Part shown: one piece after another, positions 23,703-35,071 of the stretch
Position numbering within the stretch: the stretch's first letter is position 1
Layout: the number at the start of each line of letters is the position of its first letter
Source: Ligustrum vulgare
Taxonomy: Eukaryota > Streptophyta > Magnoliopsida > Lamiales > Oleaceae
Reading direction: 5' to 3'
NCBI GenBank assembly: GCA_963555705.1
Contig: OY743176.1
Coordinates: 60,338,040-60,402,039 of the forward strand
Length of the DNA stretch: 64,000 bases
Program-made: the position numbers and the translations under genes
Notes under the pieces: generated by a model
Told to the model about the DNA's origin: nothing
What the model saw: the letters and a program-made list of their open reading frames with translations, nothing else
The model's database searches: none

Positions 23703-25967
23703 TTCTGATTTTTGAGATTTATGAAAATTGTAGTTTAGTTAACCTTTTGGGTGAAGTTTGGATATATGTTGGTTTTTAAGATTTGTGAAATTGTTGGGAC
23801 TTTATGGGAGTGGATTTTATAACGTTAGGTTAAATTATGTAAATTTGAGTTTGAGTTTGAATTTAAAAATGAGAGTTTCTAACGTGGATTGAAATTTATC
23901 CCTTATTTCAAATATGATTTTTTGTGTGAACGTGAGTAATAATTGTAATTACTAGATTTTTGAGAAAATTGTAAAGTCGTGTACATTTTTCAAACTTGGT
24001 TTTGATTTAAGTACCTTAATAGTGAAGCTTATAATGTTGTGTCGAATGGTTTAATCTTTTGCTTTCGATTATGGTTTTATGTGTTTTGATTATTATGTAA
24101 AGTCACGTTCGGGTTAAATTGAAGTTTTAATCTCGGTCAATGTTCGATTAGTATTAAAATGAATAACGAACGTGGTTGTGAACTGAGAGTCATATTTATT
24201 GATGAATGTGAATAATTAGGACTTTTGGTACATTGACGACACGGGCAGTCGAGGCTCCTCCACTTGAAAATCCAGATAACGGTAAATACTAAGGATGTCA
24301 AGTAAGTAAACTCCCCCTATTTTTATTAAAGTTGAAAGTTAATGTGAAATTTCTGTGCTCAAGTGACAACTTTGTATATTGCTCGTTTTCGATGTTTTCG
24401 TTACTTCATATAAATATATATTGTTCAAATTGGAAACTGCCCAAGCATTCATATACTTTATGTTAATTGCATCATCAAGCATGCATTTGTCATTGAGTAC
24501 TGGGGAAGTCAAATGATTTTAAAGGAAAAGTGTGGAAAGTTAGATTTTTCTCAAAGAGTATGTATCCCAAGTTTTAAGAAAAAATGAATGTACTTTTATG
24601 CCATGAAATGTGTGAGGGGGAATGGGGTGCGGTGGACCGGCGTACCCGAATTAAACCGCTGTTGCGGTGGCAAATATTAAACCGCTTTGCGGTGACGATT
24701 GCTTAACCGCTTGGCGGTGGCAAATATTAAACCTCTTAGCGGTGACGATTTCTTAACCGCTTGGCGGTGGCAAATATTAAACCGCTTTGCGGTGACGATT
24801 GCTTAACCGCTTGGCGGTGGCAAATATTAAACCGCTTTGCGGTGACGATTGCTAAACCGCTTGGCGGTGCCAAATATTAAACCGCTTTGCAGTGACGATT
24901 GCTTAACCGCTTGGCGGTGGAAAATATTAAACCGCTTTGCGGTGACGATTGCTTAACCGCTTGGCGGTGGCAAATATTAAACCGCTTTGCGGTGACGATT
25001 GTTAAACCGCTTGGCGGTGGCAAATTTTAAACTGCTATGCGGTGGAAAAGTGATAACCTGGTTTTAAATAAGGGAAATTTCCCACTGCATTGTGATTGGC
25101 TAGAAGATACACTAATTACGCTCACGATGAAAATGATGGTAAAGTCTTGAAAATGAAGGGAAAGTCTTGAAATGAAGTAAAAGTCTTGAAATGAAATGAA
25201 AGTCTTGAAATGAAGTGAAAGTCTTGAAATGAAGTGAAAGCCTTGAAATGAAGTGAAGTCTTGAAATGATGTGAAAGTCTTGAAATGAAGTTAAAGTTTT
25301 GGAAATGTTTAAGTGAAAGTTGGAAAGTCTGAAGTCTTGAAAAGTAAACTAAATGGGGATAATTACTTTAAATGGTCTAAGGCATTTCATGTAATGAGCA
25401 TGCATTATATGCATAAAGTTTACTTACTGAGCTTTAGCTCACCCCAATCCCTCCTCAATATTTCAGGTGATGCAAGTTAGGTGATCCGAGGAGAGCACTT
25501 GGCGTCTGACTCAGACAGTACCAGGATTTATCATTTTAAATAGGGTCTGAAGTGGAATTTCATAAATGTTTTAGTTATTTTTAGTAGTTCATTCTCTTAA
25601 TTGTTTATTGGATTTAGTTTTTGATATGTCATTTATCTCTTTAGTAGTTTATCAATCCTCCATTTAGTAAATGAAGCTCATAGTTTAAATTTATTTATGT
25701 TGAGGAGTTTGGGAATTGATGTTGAGGTTAAATTTTGGATGTTGAATGTTGGATGTTGAATGAGTTGAGAATTGCATTTGTATTGCAGGTATGATGTCCC
25801 TCTACAGGTTGGATATGTCCAAGTTATAGAGGAGACTCTGCCGAAATTTTTGTAAAATTTTATAATAGAAAATGAAAAGTTTAAATGTTTTAAACGATTA
25901 TTTCCGCATCTAATGTGAATGGAAGTTAACATGCCTAGGTTTTAGATTTTAAACTTGGGGTGTTACA
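22577..25967 (+). mobile_element. 5' LTR, 3.4 kb, of the nested element
   Basis: Bounded by TGTAA and TTACA. It holds a CT-rich stretch (22,960-23,080), an AC-rich stretch (23,140-23,250), an AT microsatellite (about 23,665-23,698), the hairpin array (24,650-25,045) and short repeats (25,130-25,320). The Ser/Arg-rich frames at 22,805-23,290 on both strands are by-products of the CT/AC-rich sequence. Confidence 0.88.
24650..25045 (+). repeat. Hairpin array, second copy
   Basis: Seven or eight units of about 50 bp with ACCGC-TTT-GCGGT and ACCGC-TTG-GCGGT mini-hairpins, more uniform than the array at 460-875. Typical unit: caaatattaaaccgctttgc then ggtgacgattgcttaaccgc. Confidence 0.9.
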
Positions 25968-25971
25968 TTTT

Positions 25972-25983
25972 TGGTATCAGAGC
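25972..25983 (+). other. Primer binding site (tRNA-iMet type)
   Basis: TGGTATCAGAGC, four bases after the LTR end at 25,967; complementary to the 3' end of plant initiator tRNA-Met. Confidence 0.9.
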
Positions 25984-26225
25984 TAAGGGTTTTAAAAGCG
26001 ATTCTGTAGACTTTTAAAATTATTTGAAAATGGTTCGGGTACTGAGTCACGCCTCAAGTGCTTCTCCCTCGATCATCTGGTAAGTGAAATTTTGTTTAAA
26101 TTATGAAATGTTATTTGATGTTCCAATTATTGTAAATTCTTGCATGCTAATGTGTAATGTCGGAAAGTGAAAGGTTAAGAATGTTGTCAGTGAATATGAC
26201 GAGTATATCTTGGTTATGTAAATGA

Positions 26226-26325
26226 GAAAATGAAAAGTTTAAATGTTTTAAACGATTATTTCAGCATCTAATGTGAATGGAAGTTAACATGCCTAGGTTT
26301 TAGATTTTAAACTTGGGGTGTTACA
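26226..26325 (+). mobile_element. 3' LTR remnant (100 bp)
   Basis: Matches 25,868-25,967 with one difference seen by eye (ttccgc versus ttcagc) and is followed by the ATTCT target duplication. Confidence 0.9.
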
Positions 26326-26330
26326 ATTCT

Positions 26331-28786
26331 CCTATCGGTTCACTCCATTGATACCAAAGTGGATATTCTTCTATCGGTCTCCCCCATTAACTCTGAAGTG
26401 AATATTCTGTTAGTTGAGGGCGAAGCATACTTGATAACCCCAGTTTTGGATTACTTGGAACATCAAGTTCTGCCAACTCACTTCGTCTTAAAAAGAACGG
26501 AGTAATCGTAGAAGCAGATGAAAACTATGTCTTGAAAAAAAAAATCCATAGAGGGAATTTCGATTGATAAATTCATAGGAGAATCTAAGTTCTTCTTCTT
26601 CCACCGACCATGAGCAAAATGAGTGGGTCGAGGTGGTTGATAAATCTATAAAACACCCTGAAGAAAAAATTGGAATCAATAAAAGAAACTTGGGTATATG
26701 AACTTCCATGAGCCTTGTGGGGAATCAGAATTACCCTGCACACCCTCATAGGAGAAACTCCATTCTTACTGGCTCATGGGTTAGAGGTAGTATGTCCAGT
26801 ACAAATTGGAGTGTGTTCACCCAGGCCATTTCACTTCGATAAACAATAAATAAAGAAACCTAGTAACCAGAGCTTTCTTTCCTCCTCCGAAGAAGGGGTG
26901 ATTCACAGGTCGTCTACTCAATATCAAGAAAAGATGGTCTAATACTTCTAAAATTGAAAGTCCAATTCTAAAGAAACCCCTCTTCCTAACTCAAAAGGCC
27001 GGAATAAAGACTCCAGGGCATAGTCAGGGGGACCTCATCAAGTCACCGATGAATCCGCACCAGGCACTTACGGGGTAGAGAATCTCTCCGAAAAATCCCT
27101 ACTCAGTCTATAAAGAACTGATCACCTCCACCCCTAGTATCGATAGACAAATTGTCTCCTGCGGGTTCTGCGTACACTGGATTTCTTAAACTCATGAGGT
27201 GAAATGATTCCTTCATGCACGCTTTCCATTGAACAAATTACAAAGTTGTTTTGGAAAACGCAAAACTATGCAAACAAATAGAATATAAAAAAGGATTGAT
27301 CCCAAGTTACGGTTATTAAGGATTGTCTAAACTCGCACCGAATGAAAGTGGTCGAAGTTGTCCATGATTATCGCAATGCATCGATCCAACGAACTCATTG
27401 ATAGAATGAAGAAACATAGCTTGAAGTACAAAAGATTCCTTCATACAAGGGCCTCCGTCGCTTGACAGACACTTTGCCCAAACGAAAGGGTTCTAACAAA
27501 GGACTCTGTTGCCCGATAGGCACTTCGCCCAAGTCAACGCTCATGGAGCTCACTAATCAAAATGGAGCTCACATGTTGACCATCTTTCAATCAAACCTAA
27601 CCAATAAACATAAAATGTCTTTAACGCTTAAGTTTGACGGACTATCATATGGATTAGGTTCGGCTCTTATCCTATTCAGCTCTTATAGTTCAACTGAATT
27701 CGCTAATAGTTCGGTTGAATCATGTTTGCCTCAAATTTTGCTCATCTTATGTTACAAAATAGATCAAATAAAATATAAAAATAGATGAATAGGCAAAGTG
27801 AAACATGAAAAATTCATACATAAAATCAAGTATCGAAACATTGAAAAGAAAATACAAAAGACTGCTGACAACGAAATTCACAAGTATCATTAACAAAATA
27901 TTAACATCCTAAGTAGAAGCGTTGGAGGGATCAGAAGGATTGACTTCTTTGGTAGAAGGGTCACGGGAGATTTCTTCTTATGGATCTTCCTTGCCAACAT
28001 CTTAAGGCCATTCGTGCCCCAACGTTGCAAAAAAACTGCTACATGGCCTCATACTTCGAGGTTTCCTCAAAGGTATCCTTGAAGTGTTGAATGCCATGAG
28101 ACTACCCGGGTCTCCACGTCCCGCTCCATAAAGGAGAGTTTCTCCTCTACTCCCTTTAAAGCCTCCCCCCCCCCCCCCAATCTAGATTTTTTCTCCCTCT
28201 CCAACTCATGAGTGAGCTTGGACACTTTGTCCACTAGGCTTCTTTTCTCCGCATTGTTTTATCCAGAGCCTCGGAAGTTATTTGTTGAGCCCGGACTGCC
28301 TCAACAAACTTCTTAGAGAAAGAAGCAACATCGGCATCCTTTGTTTCTAAATTCAGTTTTAGCCTCTCATTGTCATCCTTTAGACGCTTAGAAGTCAACT
28401 TCTCTTCATGAAGAGACTTCCCAATAGCCTTCAAAGAGTCTCGAAGGTCATTAGTCTGCTTCTCCATATTATCAGCATTCTGGAGAGTGGTCTCAACGCT
28501 TTTCTTCTTCAAATCCAGATCCTTAACAGAGGACTTGGCTCCATCTATCAGGGCTAAAGCGCTAGCGTTCATGGCTTAGACCTCACTCAATTTCTGGACT
28601 GGTGAGATGTTGGAGGAATAAATTTCCCAGCCCTCAGTCCAGAATTGCTCCTTCGCCAAAGCAGCCTTAGTAGGGGGAAGCTGAAGAATCTAGAATAGGA
28701 GGGTCCGAAGCGATCACCCTGGCTCGTAAGACATCCTTTATGTGACCAAGTTCGGTAGCAACTTCTGAGGTCACCTCTTGGTCTAT
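26331..28786 (+). other. Interior of the old LTR element, right part
   Basis: Continues the interior interrupted at 22,576; the words gtggatattctt and gtgaatattctg recur on both sides. No retroviral-type protein motif is found in either strand. Two similar phrases around 27,450-27,530, built on gacactttgcccaa and ggcacttcgcccaa, form a short duplication. A run of C occurs near 28,167-28,179. Confidence 0.5.
28234..28572 (-). CDS. Antisense coiled-coil frame in the old LTR element
   Basis: A 112-residue frame rich in Lys, Glu, Leu, Ser and Asp, with heptad-like spacing through most of its length (about residues 12-105), predicting a coiled coil. It runs opposite to the element. Similar coiled-coil antisense or extra frames are known in large plant gypsy elements of the Tat group. 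It could be a fragment of a captured host gene or of an element-specific protein. There is no upstream coding extension in the same frame, and no evidence of expression. Confidence 0.3.
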   Translation of the reverse strand: MNASALALIDGAKSSVKDLDLKKKSVETTLQNADNMEKQTNDLRDSLKAIGKSLHEEKLTSKRLKDDNERLKLNLETKDADVASFSKKFVEAVRAQQITSEALDKTMRRKEA

Positions 28787-29297
28787 CCCTTTGCTCACTG
28801 ATCGTTTGTCCTAATGCGCAGGAAGTCCACGCGTTCAAGAGGGAGGAGCTGAAATGTGTTGATCTAAAGTCCTACCTAGGGATGTCAAACAGGTCGATCC
28901 GGGCCGGTTCAGCCCGTTGAGGTCATGTTTGGTCCGGCCCAAGAGCCTGGCTGGCTCATCTCCCAAAGAGCTGGCTCGTGGCTTGTTCATTTTTTTTGTA
29001 TTCTGAATTTCTACTAATACTAAAATAGTTTAAAATATTAAAATTTAAAATTGTACACGAACTTGACGAGCTTGAAATGGACTTGACAAGCTTGAAACGA
29101 GCCGGCCCATTTCGCGGCTTTTTGGGCTTTCATGAGCCGGCACACGAGTTTCACGAGCTGAACCCGAACTCTCCAACACCCGAATTTTCAATCTGATCCA
29201 AGTCCAATTCCATTTTTTCACTAGCCAAATCGATTTAAACTCACGAACTATCCAACCCGATTACCACCCCTAGTCCTACCAGATTTTGTGGTCAACA
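28787..29297 (+). mobile_element. Truncated 3' LTR of the old element
   Basis: From tccctttgctcactgatcg to the hAT MITE, then agattttgtggtcaaca, matching 20,888-20,995 with numerous transitions. The 5' two-thirds of the LTR is missing. Confidence 0.75.
28877..29272. mobile_element. hAT-type MITE with 8-bp duplication
   Basis: Ends TAGGGATG and CACCCCTA (inverted), flanked by gtcctacc at 28,869-28,876 and 29,273-29,280. The eight-base duplication and the TAGGGGTG-type terminus indicate the hAT superfamily. 396 bp, no transposase. Confidence 0.9.
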
Positions 29298-29318
29298 GGT
29301 ACTATGGAAAGCAACTTC

Positions 29319-30114
29319 TGATGTGATTCTTGTTGGGGAATCACGGGAACTCGCGGAAATTATATAAATGCTTGGAAAGTTCCAAATCCAGATTAATTGA
29401 CGATAACAATATGACCCGACACTCACGACTCAAGAACCAAGGATGTATCAAATCCAAGACCCATTAAGATGCGGAATGAAGAACCATAAAGGGGTGAACA
29501 CCACAAAGATTGTCAAATCCTTTGATAAGTTCAAGGGGTTCAATCAAGAACGAAGAAGAATAGGGATAAACTCACCTAATTCAAGCAATCTCATTAATCA
29601 TCAAAGTTGTCTGTTTACAATGACAAAGAAAACCTAATATAGTCCAAAAACGCGTCAAAATAACTCTAGCCGCAAAATCCACAAAATAAAATGCGACGTT
29701 CTTTTACGGCCGTAACATATGTGTTTACGGCCGTAATTGACCCTCGGGTCCAAAACTCTTTAATCTCTTACGGCCGTGAAAATCATAGTTACGGCCGTAA
29801 GTCACTTTCTGCCCAAATTGTGCAATATCAAAGTTACGGCCGTAACTCCAGAACTTACGACCGTAAAAGGCCTTCAGCACTCTTTTCTCCTTGTTCTTTG
29901 AACCAAATGCGTTGTAACGGTTTTGGCTCATCTTCCGTCATGCATTGAAAATGGAGTCTTCGACCTTGCACTTGAATATTCATCCACCCAAGCTTGTATA
30001 AACCCCTGCATTGCTTGCTTGATCTTCTTAGCCCCCAGCCTCGTTATTGGTCCCACCGGTACATGCAACGGATCATTACTCGTTGTGAAACTTGTGCCAC
30101 TCCGGTCCTCATCA
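29319..30114 (-). mobile_element. Solo LTR, minus strand, related to the 55-62 kb element
   Basis: Inverted ends TGATG/CATCA and an exact target duplication ACTTC at 29,314-29,318 and 30,115-30,119. On the minus strand it begins with a coding tail containing GPITRLGAKK, equivalent to [10 protein letters not shown] in the LTR of the 55-62 kb element, and stops at 29,930-29,928. It then has three pairs of TTACGGCCGTAA-like palindromes. It is clearly the same family but diverged. With one LTR only, it arose by LTR-LTR recombination. Confidence 0.88.
29704..29866. repeat. Three pairs of TTACGGCCGTAA palindromes
   Basis: Copies start at 29,704, 29,725, 29,768, 29,789, 29,834 and 29,855; the third has ...GTGA and the sixth TTACGACCGTAA. 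Within each pair the spacing is exactly 21 bp. Confidence 0.92.
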
Positions 30115-30182
30115 ACTTCCGTGACATTTACATTTATATTTTATGTTTTATGTATTATGTATTATTTATTTTTTATTTTTTA

Positions 30183-30781
30183 TTATTTATAAAAGTAGAA
30201 GCGAGAAGATAAAAGCATTAAAAGTCATATTCCCACCAAAATACATTTGGAATTTATGGGAAAAAAAATATATAAAATAAAATAGAATAAATTAAAAGTT
30301 CATATAGATTAATGTCGTATTTAAATTCGTGTTGATTAATATTAGTACAATTTTCATTTGAATTTGTGTAAATTATTGTCATATTTAAATCCGTGTAGAT
30401 AATATTGAGATTATGAAATGTTTTTTTTTTTTTTTAGAAAAATTGAAAAAAAAATGTTAAATAAAAGAGATAAATGCAAAAATTATATAAATTTGCATTC
30501 TCAATGAATTTAATAATAACTCATAAAAATTATTGAAATCTATGATTATTTACTATTATTTAAATACATAAATAAATTGAAATTTACTATCCAAATAAGT
30601 TTTTAATAATTTGTATTAGTTATGTTTTTTTTTAAATTTTAATAATTATTATACTAGAATATTATTATTTTATGAATTTTATATATTTTTAATTATGTAA
30701 AAGTATTAAAATTTTACGAATACTTATTCAAATAGATACTGCGGAAAGTAACTTCCGTGCATCGCACGAGGTAAATACTAG
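30183..30781 (+). mobile_element. Helitron F (non-autonomous), plus strand
   Basis: 3' end with hairpin CGTGCATCGCACG (30,756-30,768), nine bases, then CTAG (30,778-30,781) and T. The 5' end near 30,183 reads ttatttataaaagtagaag, matching the 5' region of Helitron B, but the initial TC is not preserved. About 600 bp, no coding capacity. It is the sister copy used to delimit Helitron E. Confidence 0.8.
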
Positions 30782-31568
30782 TTTCATAAATTATAACATA
30801 TATACATGATGTTTCAGTTTCTTAGATTTGTAGAAGGTACATAATTTTTCCCAAATTTTACCAAGTTTAAAGGATATTGTGAGCAAGAACTTACATGCTA
30901 TAATTTACTTAAAATTCTTTAACTTGGACTTCTTGAGATTATATTGTGACGTAGAACGGAAGCAGAGAATTTCAAACGAAATTCTTAAAAGATAAAACTT
31001 GGAATCCACCAAGAGTGAGTAAACCTCAAGAACTTTTTATTAATCAATGAATAATGAAAAACAATTAAATAATCCCTATTTATAAGGTCATAAAACAAGA
31101 AATGTGTTTTAAATCAAATAGGAAAATTATAAAACATATTCTAAATCAACTAAAAAATAAAAGAATTCGAAATAAACTAAATGACAGAAATAGCGTTAAA
31201 ATATTAAAATACTATTTTTGCTGCCTAAACGAACACCGCCTAAAATCCTTCGTATGTCACGGCGAAGCGGTGAGTTGTACTCATCTCGTCAAGCTATTCA
31301 AAATAGATATATTATAATAAAGATTCTGATACTGGTGCAGAAAGCTATTCTCTTTTCTTCGAAATCGATCTTCTACTTAATTTTCGATCCAACTCTTCTT
31401 CAAACTCTAACGTCAATTATCCTACATCATATCGTAACATGGTGAAGTTATGCTAAATAAGTTTCAGCACAAACGTACCTAGGAGTGGAACCAAGGAAGA
31501 TTCGCTCGGCAATAGTCAAGGGTAGCCTAGCCTAAAAAATTATGTGTGGGAAAAAGGGTTATATGTTA
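30782..31568. other. Non-coding spacer
   Basis: No gene recognised. The part from about 31,430 resembles 44,650-44,760, and together with 32,180-32,290 versus 45,220-45,310 this hints at an old duplicated segment. Confidence 0.4.
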
Positions 31569-32089
31569 GGGTATGTTTGATTAGAAATAATTTTTGAAGG
31601 AAAAGGAAATCTTTTTCCTTTTTTTTACATTTTTTAGTGTTTATTTTCCTGGAAAATTTTTTCCTACTTTGTAGTTGATACACTTATTTTCCTACTTTTT
31701 GGTGAAAAGATTTTTTTTTTGATTTTCATGAGGAAAGATTTTCTAGGTTGAATGGAAAATTATTTTTTTTTTACGTTTGATCAATTTTGTTATTATTAAT
31801 TGACTTATTTTTCCTCAAAAATAACATTACCATTATCAAATACAAATGTGTTGAAAAAGTAAAAAAAGATAAAAAATTGATTAAAATAGCAAAAAATTAT
31901 TTTATTTTTCATGAAAAATGATATCAATCAAACAATGACATTTAAAAAATTCTCTACTTTTCCACATACAAAATTAAACAATCAAACACTTTCAATTGAT
32001 TTTCCTCGAAAATATTTTCCAAGAAAAATTAATTCATTGAAAAATATTTTCTTTCCACTAATTTTTCATCCTCGCAATCAAACACACCC
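31569..32089. mobile_element. Tourist-like (PIF/Harbinger) MITE
   Basis: Inverted ends gggtatgtttgatt and aatcaaacacaccc with TTA target duplication at 31,566-31,568 and 32,090-32,092. 521 bp, AT-rich, no transposase. Confidence 0.85.
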
Positions 32090-32504
32090 TTAATTTAATT
32101 CAAAATATCTTTTTAGATCATCTTATTTTAAAATTAGCTACCTCAACATAATTTTCGAGCTTGTTCACATACGGGATTATCCCGTATTTGAACGCGTTGA
32201 CAAATCAATGAAAATGAAATTTCGCTACTTCTGAATTTGAAGTAGTCACGACTTTATAATTAATGGACACCTAATCCTAGTAATAGCACTGGACAAATGT
32301 GTGGCCTGTCTATCATTTTAATTTGTCAAATTTCTAATTGACGCCGAAGTGATGCTTGCCGCTTGCTCTTTCCTTAATTTCAATTTTATTATTTTTCTTT
32401 GGATTCTCCCATGTTAATTAATACATAAAAATTTTCAACCATAAAAATATGGACGTAGTCCAAATATACAAAAGGCGTATATTCTGAAACATGATTATTA
32501 ATTT

Positions 32505-32619
32505 GTGTCAATACACTCCTCAAGCGTAAATGAGAGGAGCTACCGATGAGCTTAGCACAAATAGTTCAAATCGACCAACGCAAGAGTCTTAGTGAGGATG
32601 TCTGCCACTTGATCAGTAA
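32505..32619 (-). pseudogene. Ty1/copia pol remnant (end of RNase H)
   Basis: On the minus strand 32,616-32,586 encodes TDQVADILTKTLA, the conserved C-terminal RNase H motif of plant copia polyproteins (usually D-x-hAD-hhTK). It is followed by a stop and an A-rich/polypurine-like region facing cactcctcaagcg, as in copia 3' ends. It is cut off on the right by the MITE at 32,620. Only this short fragment is recognisable; sequence to 33,550 on the other side of the MITE may be more of it. Confidence 0.65.
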
Positions 32620-33373
32620 GAGCATCTCTAATGCACTTCATCAATTAGGAAAAAAGACTGACACAACAGCAAATTGATGAAATTGATTAAAAATATCTCT
32701 CAATGTAGAATGTCAATTATAATATTAAGCTGATGTGACTAGAAAAAAATTTGACAATGTCGAGTGCTCCATCTACTTCTTGATGCTCCGTCTGACTGAA
32801 TAAGTCAGCAATAATTTATTCTATAATTATTTTAACAATATTAAAAAGGGACGTGGACGTCTTTTCGTTGAAAATTATCTCTAATCAGACACTTTGATTA
32901 CTTTCATTTAAAGTTTTCATAATTATATAAAATTTAAGATTAATAATTTTTTTATTAAAAAATATGCATTTTAATAAATTTAATTTATCAACAAAAAATT
33001 ATCTCTAAATAAATTTATATAAAAAATAGTAGTAATTGAAATATTTTAGCAAAATAACAATAAAAAATAATAATTTAAGATTAATACATAATTTTTTTTT
33101 GTCTATAATAATTAAAAATATTATAGTTTATAATAAAACTATAATATTTATAGTTTATAATAACGAAAAGTTTAAGATTATTTTAATTATTTTGTGAATA
33201 AGTTATTATTTTTAAATTTAAAAAAATACTTCGTAATAAATAATATTTAAATTTAGACAGAATCATTGAAAATGAAATTTAAGACTTCTCCGTCAATTTA
33301 TCCATATTCTCTAAATGTTCGTCAATTTCATTGTCACATCTGCATCAATTCACGTAATGCATTGGAGATGCTC
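32620..33373. mobile_element. PIF/Harbinger-type MITE (GAGCATCTC ends)
   Basis: Inverted ends gagcatctctaatgca and tgcattggagatgctc with TAA target duplication at 32,617-32,619 and 33,374-33,376. 754 bp, very AT-rich inside. It is inserted into the copia remnant. Confidence 0.88.
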
Positions 33374-33663
33374 TAAAAGTCTATACCAAACTTCCAATTG
33401 TTTGGTAACAACCTTTCTCAGTTTCTCGGTTGAAATGTATGTCTATATCGAACGAGCAAGTAAAAAGACTCAACTCCAAAAGCAGGCTTTGATGCCTAAT
33501 AATGCATGTCTGAATGTGCTAAAACCCTATACTAGGACTCAATACTAGATTGGACAATCACTCTGTTCGTTGGAGCACCATTTTATATGCCTCTATTTGA
33601 CAAATTGTTTAAAAATATATTTTTAAACAATACAATTTCATAATTCACATTTTAATCATTCAT

Positions 33664-34396
33664 TAGAGGTGTCAATCCAAATGGTCTAGGTCGGCTCGGC
33701 TCGCCATCATATGAGCTCGGTATCGATCCGATAGCCAATGTGAAGAAAACCTACACATTAGGGTTTACAGGTCGGTTCGAGATGGACAAAAAAATCTGAA
33801 CTACAACCCAGACCTGTCTCTGGTCCATACGGATCTAGCCCATGCATGTCACGGTTGTTCCGATTTGCCCCGTATGAATAAAAATATAGAATTTTTCATA
33901 TTTATAGCAGAAATGTTTTTTTTTTTTGTTAAATTGTTTAGTACAAAATGATAAATTCATATTTATAAAAAGAAATGTTTACATAGAATCAAATTTATAT
34001 CTTACGTTACATTAATTACTTAATTTTGCGAAGTTAAACACAACATAAATAAATAACAATTAAATGTATTTCTAATTACTAATATCAAAGAACATTACGT
34101 TTCTTAGTTATATTATGAAGAAAAAAGAAAATTTACATTTAGAAGTTGTATTAGAATTTGTAGAAGAAGAGAGGTTTTCATTATTATCATATTTAATAAA
34201 AAATATTTTTTATTATTTTTACTTTTTTAATTATTTCACGGGTCGGCGTTTAACCGCGACCCCTGAAGATGTGACTCGCAAAATCCTCGGTTCACATCCT
34301 TTTGACCCATGAACCGTCCGTCCAGATCACTGGTCAGTCCATAGTTCCGGATTGATTTTCAAAGGTTCGGTCGGCCCTTCCGTCTTGACACCTCTA
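33664..34396. mobile_element. hAT-like MITE
   Basis: Inverted ends TAGAGGTGTCAA and TTGACACCTCTA; the interior has subterminal ggtcggctcgg / ggttcggtcgg words as in the hAT MITE at 28.9 kb. No matching target duplication was found (tcattcat versus caatagac). The plus-strand frame at 34,115-34,312 is incidental. Confidence 0.7.
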
Positions 34397-34860
34397 CAAT
34401 AGACATTTTCTCTCTTTACTTTTCAATCACATATTTTACTTAAAAAAAAAAAAAAAAACATGTTTAAAACACAATTTTTAATAATAAACATAGCCTGAGA
34501 TTCCCATTAGGAACACAAAATAACCCATAGTGGATCTATATCATCAACACACTAGACCAATCTTCATTAGATTTAGAAATTCTGAAAACCCGTAGCAAGC
34601 AAACTCTGTTTTAACTTTTCAAACCAAGTTCGTGGAGCTTGCTTCAAACATTTTAGGACTTTCTAAAGCTTGCAAACATGCTAAGGAAATGTACGATAGC
34701 CAAACCCCTCAGCATGAGATGTATAGAAGAGGGGCCACGAAAACATGCACAATTAAAGATTTTAAGATGCTAGAGACTCCAGTATTACGACCCCCAAAAT
34801 TTGTTTACTAGACTATATATGTATAACTCCAAAAATTCTTCCAATTATTGAGCTCATTTA

Positions 34861-35036
34861 GCCCTTGTTTGGCCCCCAGTTTTCAAAAACTAAATTTATT
34901 CAACACTCAATCTCAACCATCCATTTTAGTCAAGCCCACCATTTTTTACTTTTCAAACATATTTTAACCACACATTTTCCCAAAAACACTATTCAAAACC
35001 AAAAAATTTCCCAAGAATGGGGGGCCAAACAGGGGC
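34861..35036. mobile_element. Tourist-like MITE
   Basis: Inverted ends gcccttgtttggccccc and gggggccaaacaggggc with TTA duplication at 34,858-34,860 and 35,037-35,039. 176 bp. Confidence 0.92.
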
Positions 35037-35071
35037 TTAATCGCATTAGATGGGACCCATTATAATATCCA

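Larger units (their letters stand above)
22577..26325 (+). mobile_element. Nested, internally collapsed LTR retrotransposon
   Basis: Exact 5-bp target duplication ATTCT at 22,572-22,576 and 26,326-26,330. The element starts TGTAAGACCGC and ends GGGGTGTTACA. It consists of one complete 5' LTR (22,577-25,967), a primer binding site, about 240 bp of interior and only the last 100 bp of the 3' LTR (26,226-26,325). Nearly all of the internal region and 3' LTR have been lost. The family is the one at 1-1727. The primer site matching initiator tRNA-Met is used by many plant chromoviruses and copia elements. Confidence 0.9.
20329..29297 (+). mobile_element. Old non-autonomous LTR retrotransposon, carrier of nested insertions
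   Basis: 5' LTR at 20,329-20,995 (TGTT...AACA) is followed by ttttggcactgtctgtggga, resembling the primer-binding region of some plant gypsy elements. The matching 3' LTR end lies at 28,787-29,297, interrupted by a hAT MITE. The 3' LTR lacks most of its 5' portion. The interior has no gag, protease, RT or integrase motif. It contains tandem arrays, the nested LTR element at 22,577-26,325 and an antisense coiled-coil frame. The flanking pentamers, ggtca and ggtac, match poorly. The two LTR ends differ at roughly 15-20% of positions, mostly transitions, so the element is old. Confidence 0.7.

Noticed and set aside
29725..29931. Minus-strand frame with repeated Tyr-Gly-Arg
   Set aside because: It translates the TTACGGCCGTAA palindromes; the true coding tail of the LTR is in another frame and stops at 29,930-29,928.
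33664..34396. Target-site duplication for the hAT-like MITE
   Set aside because: The eight bases on each side (tcattcat, caatagac) do not match, so only the inverted ends are claimed.
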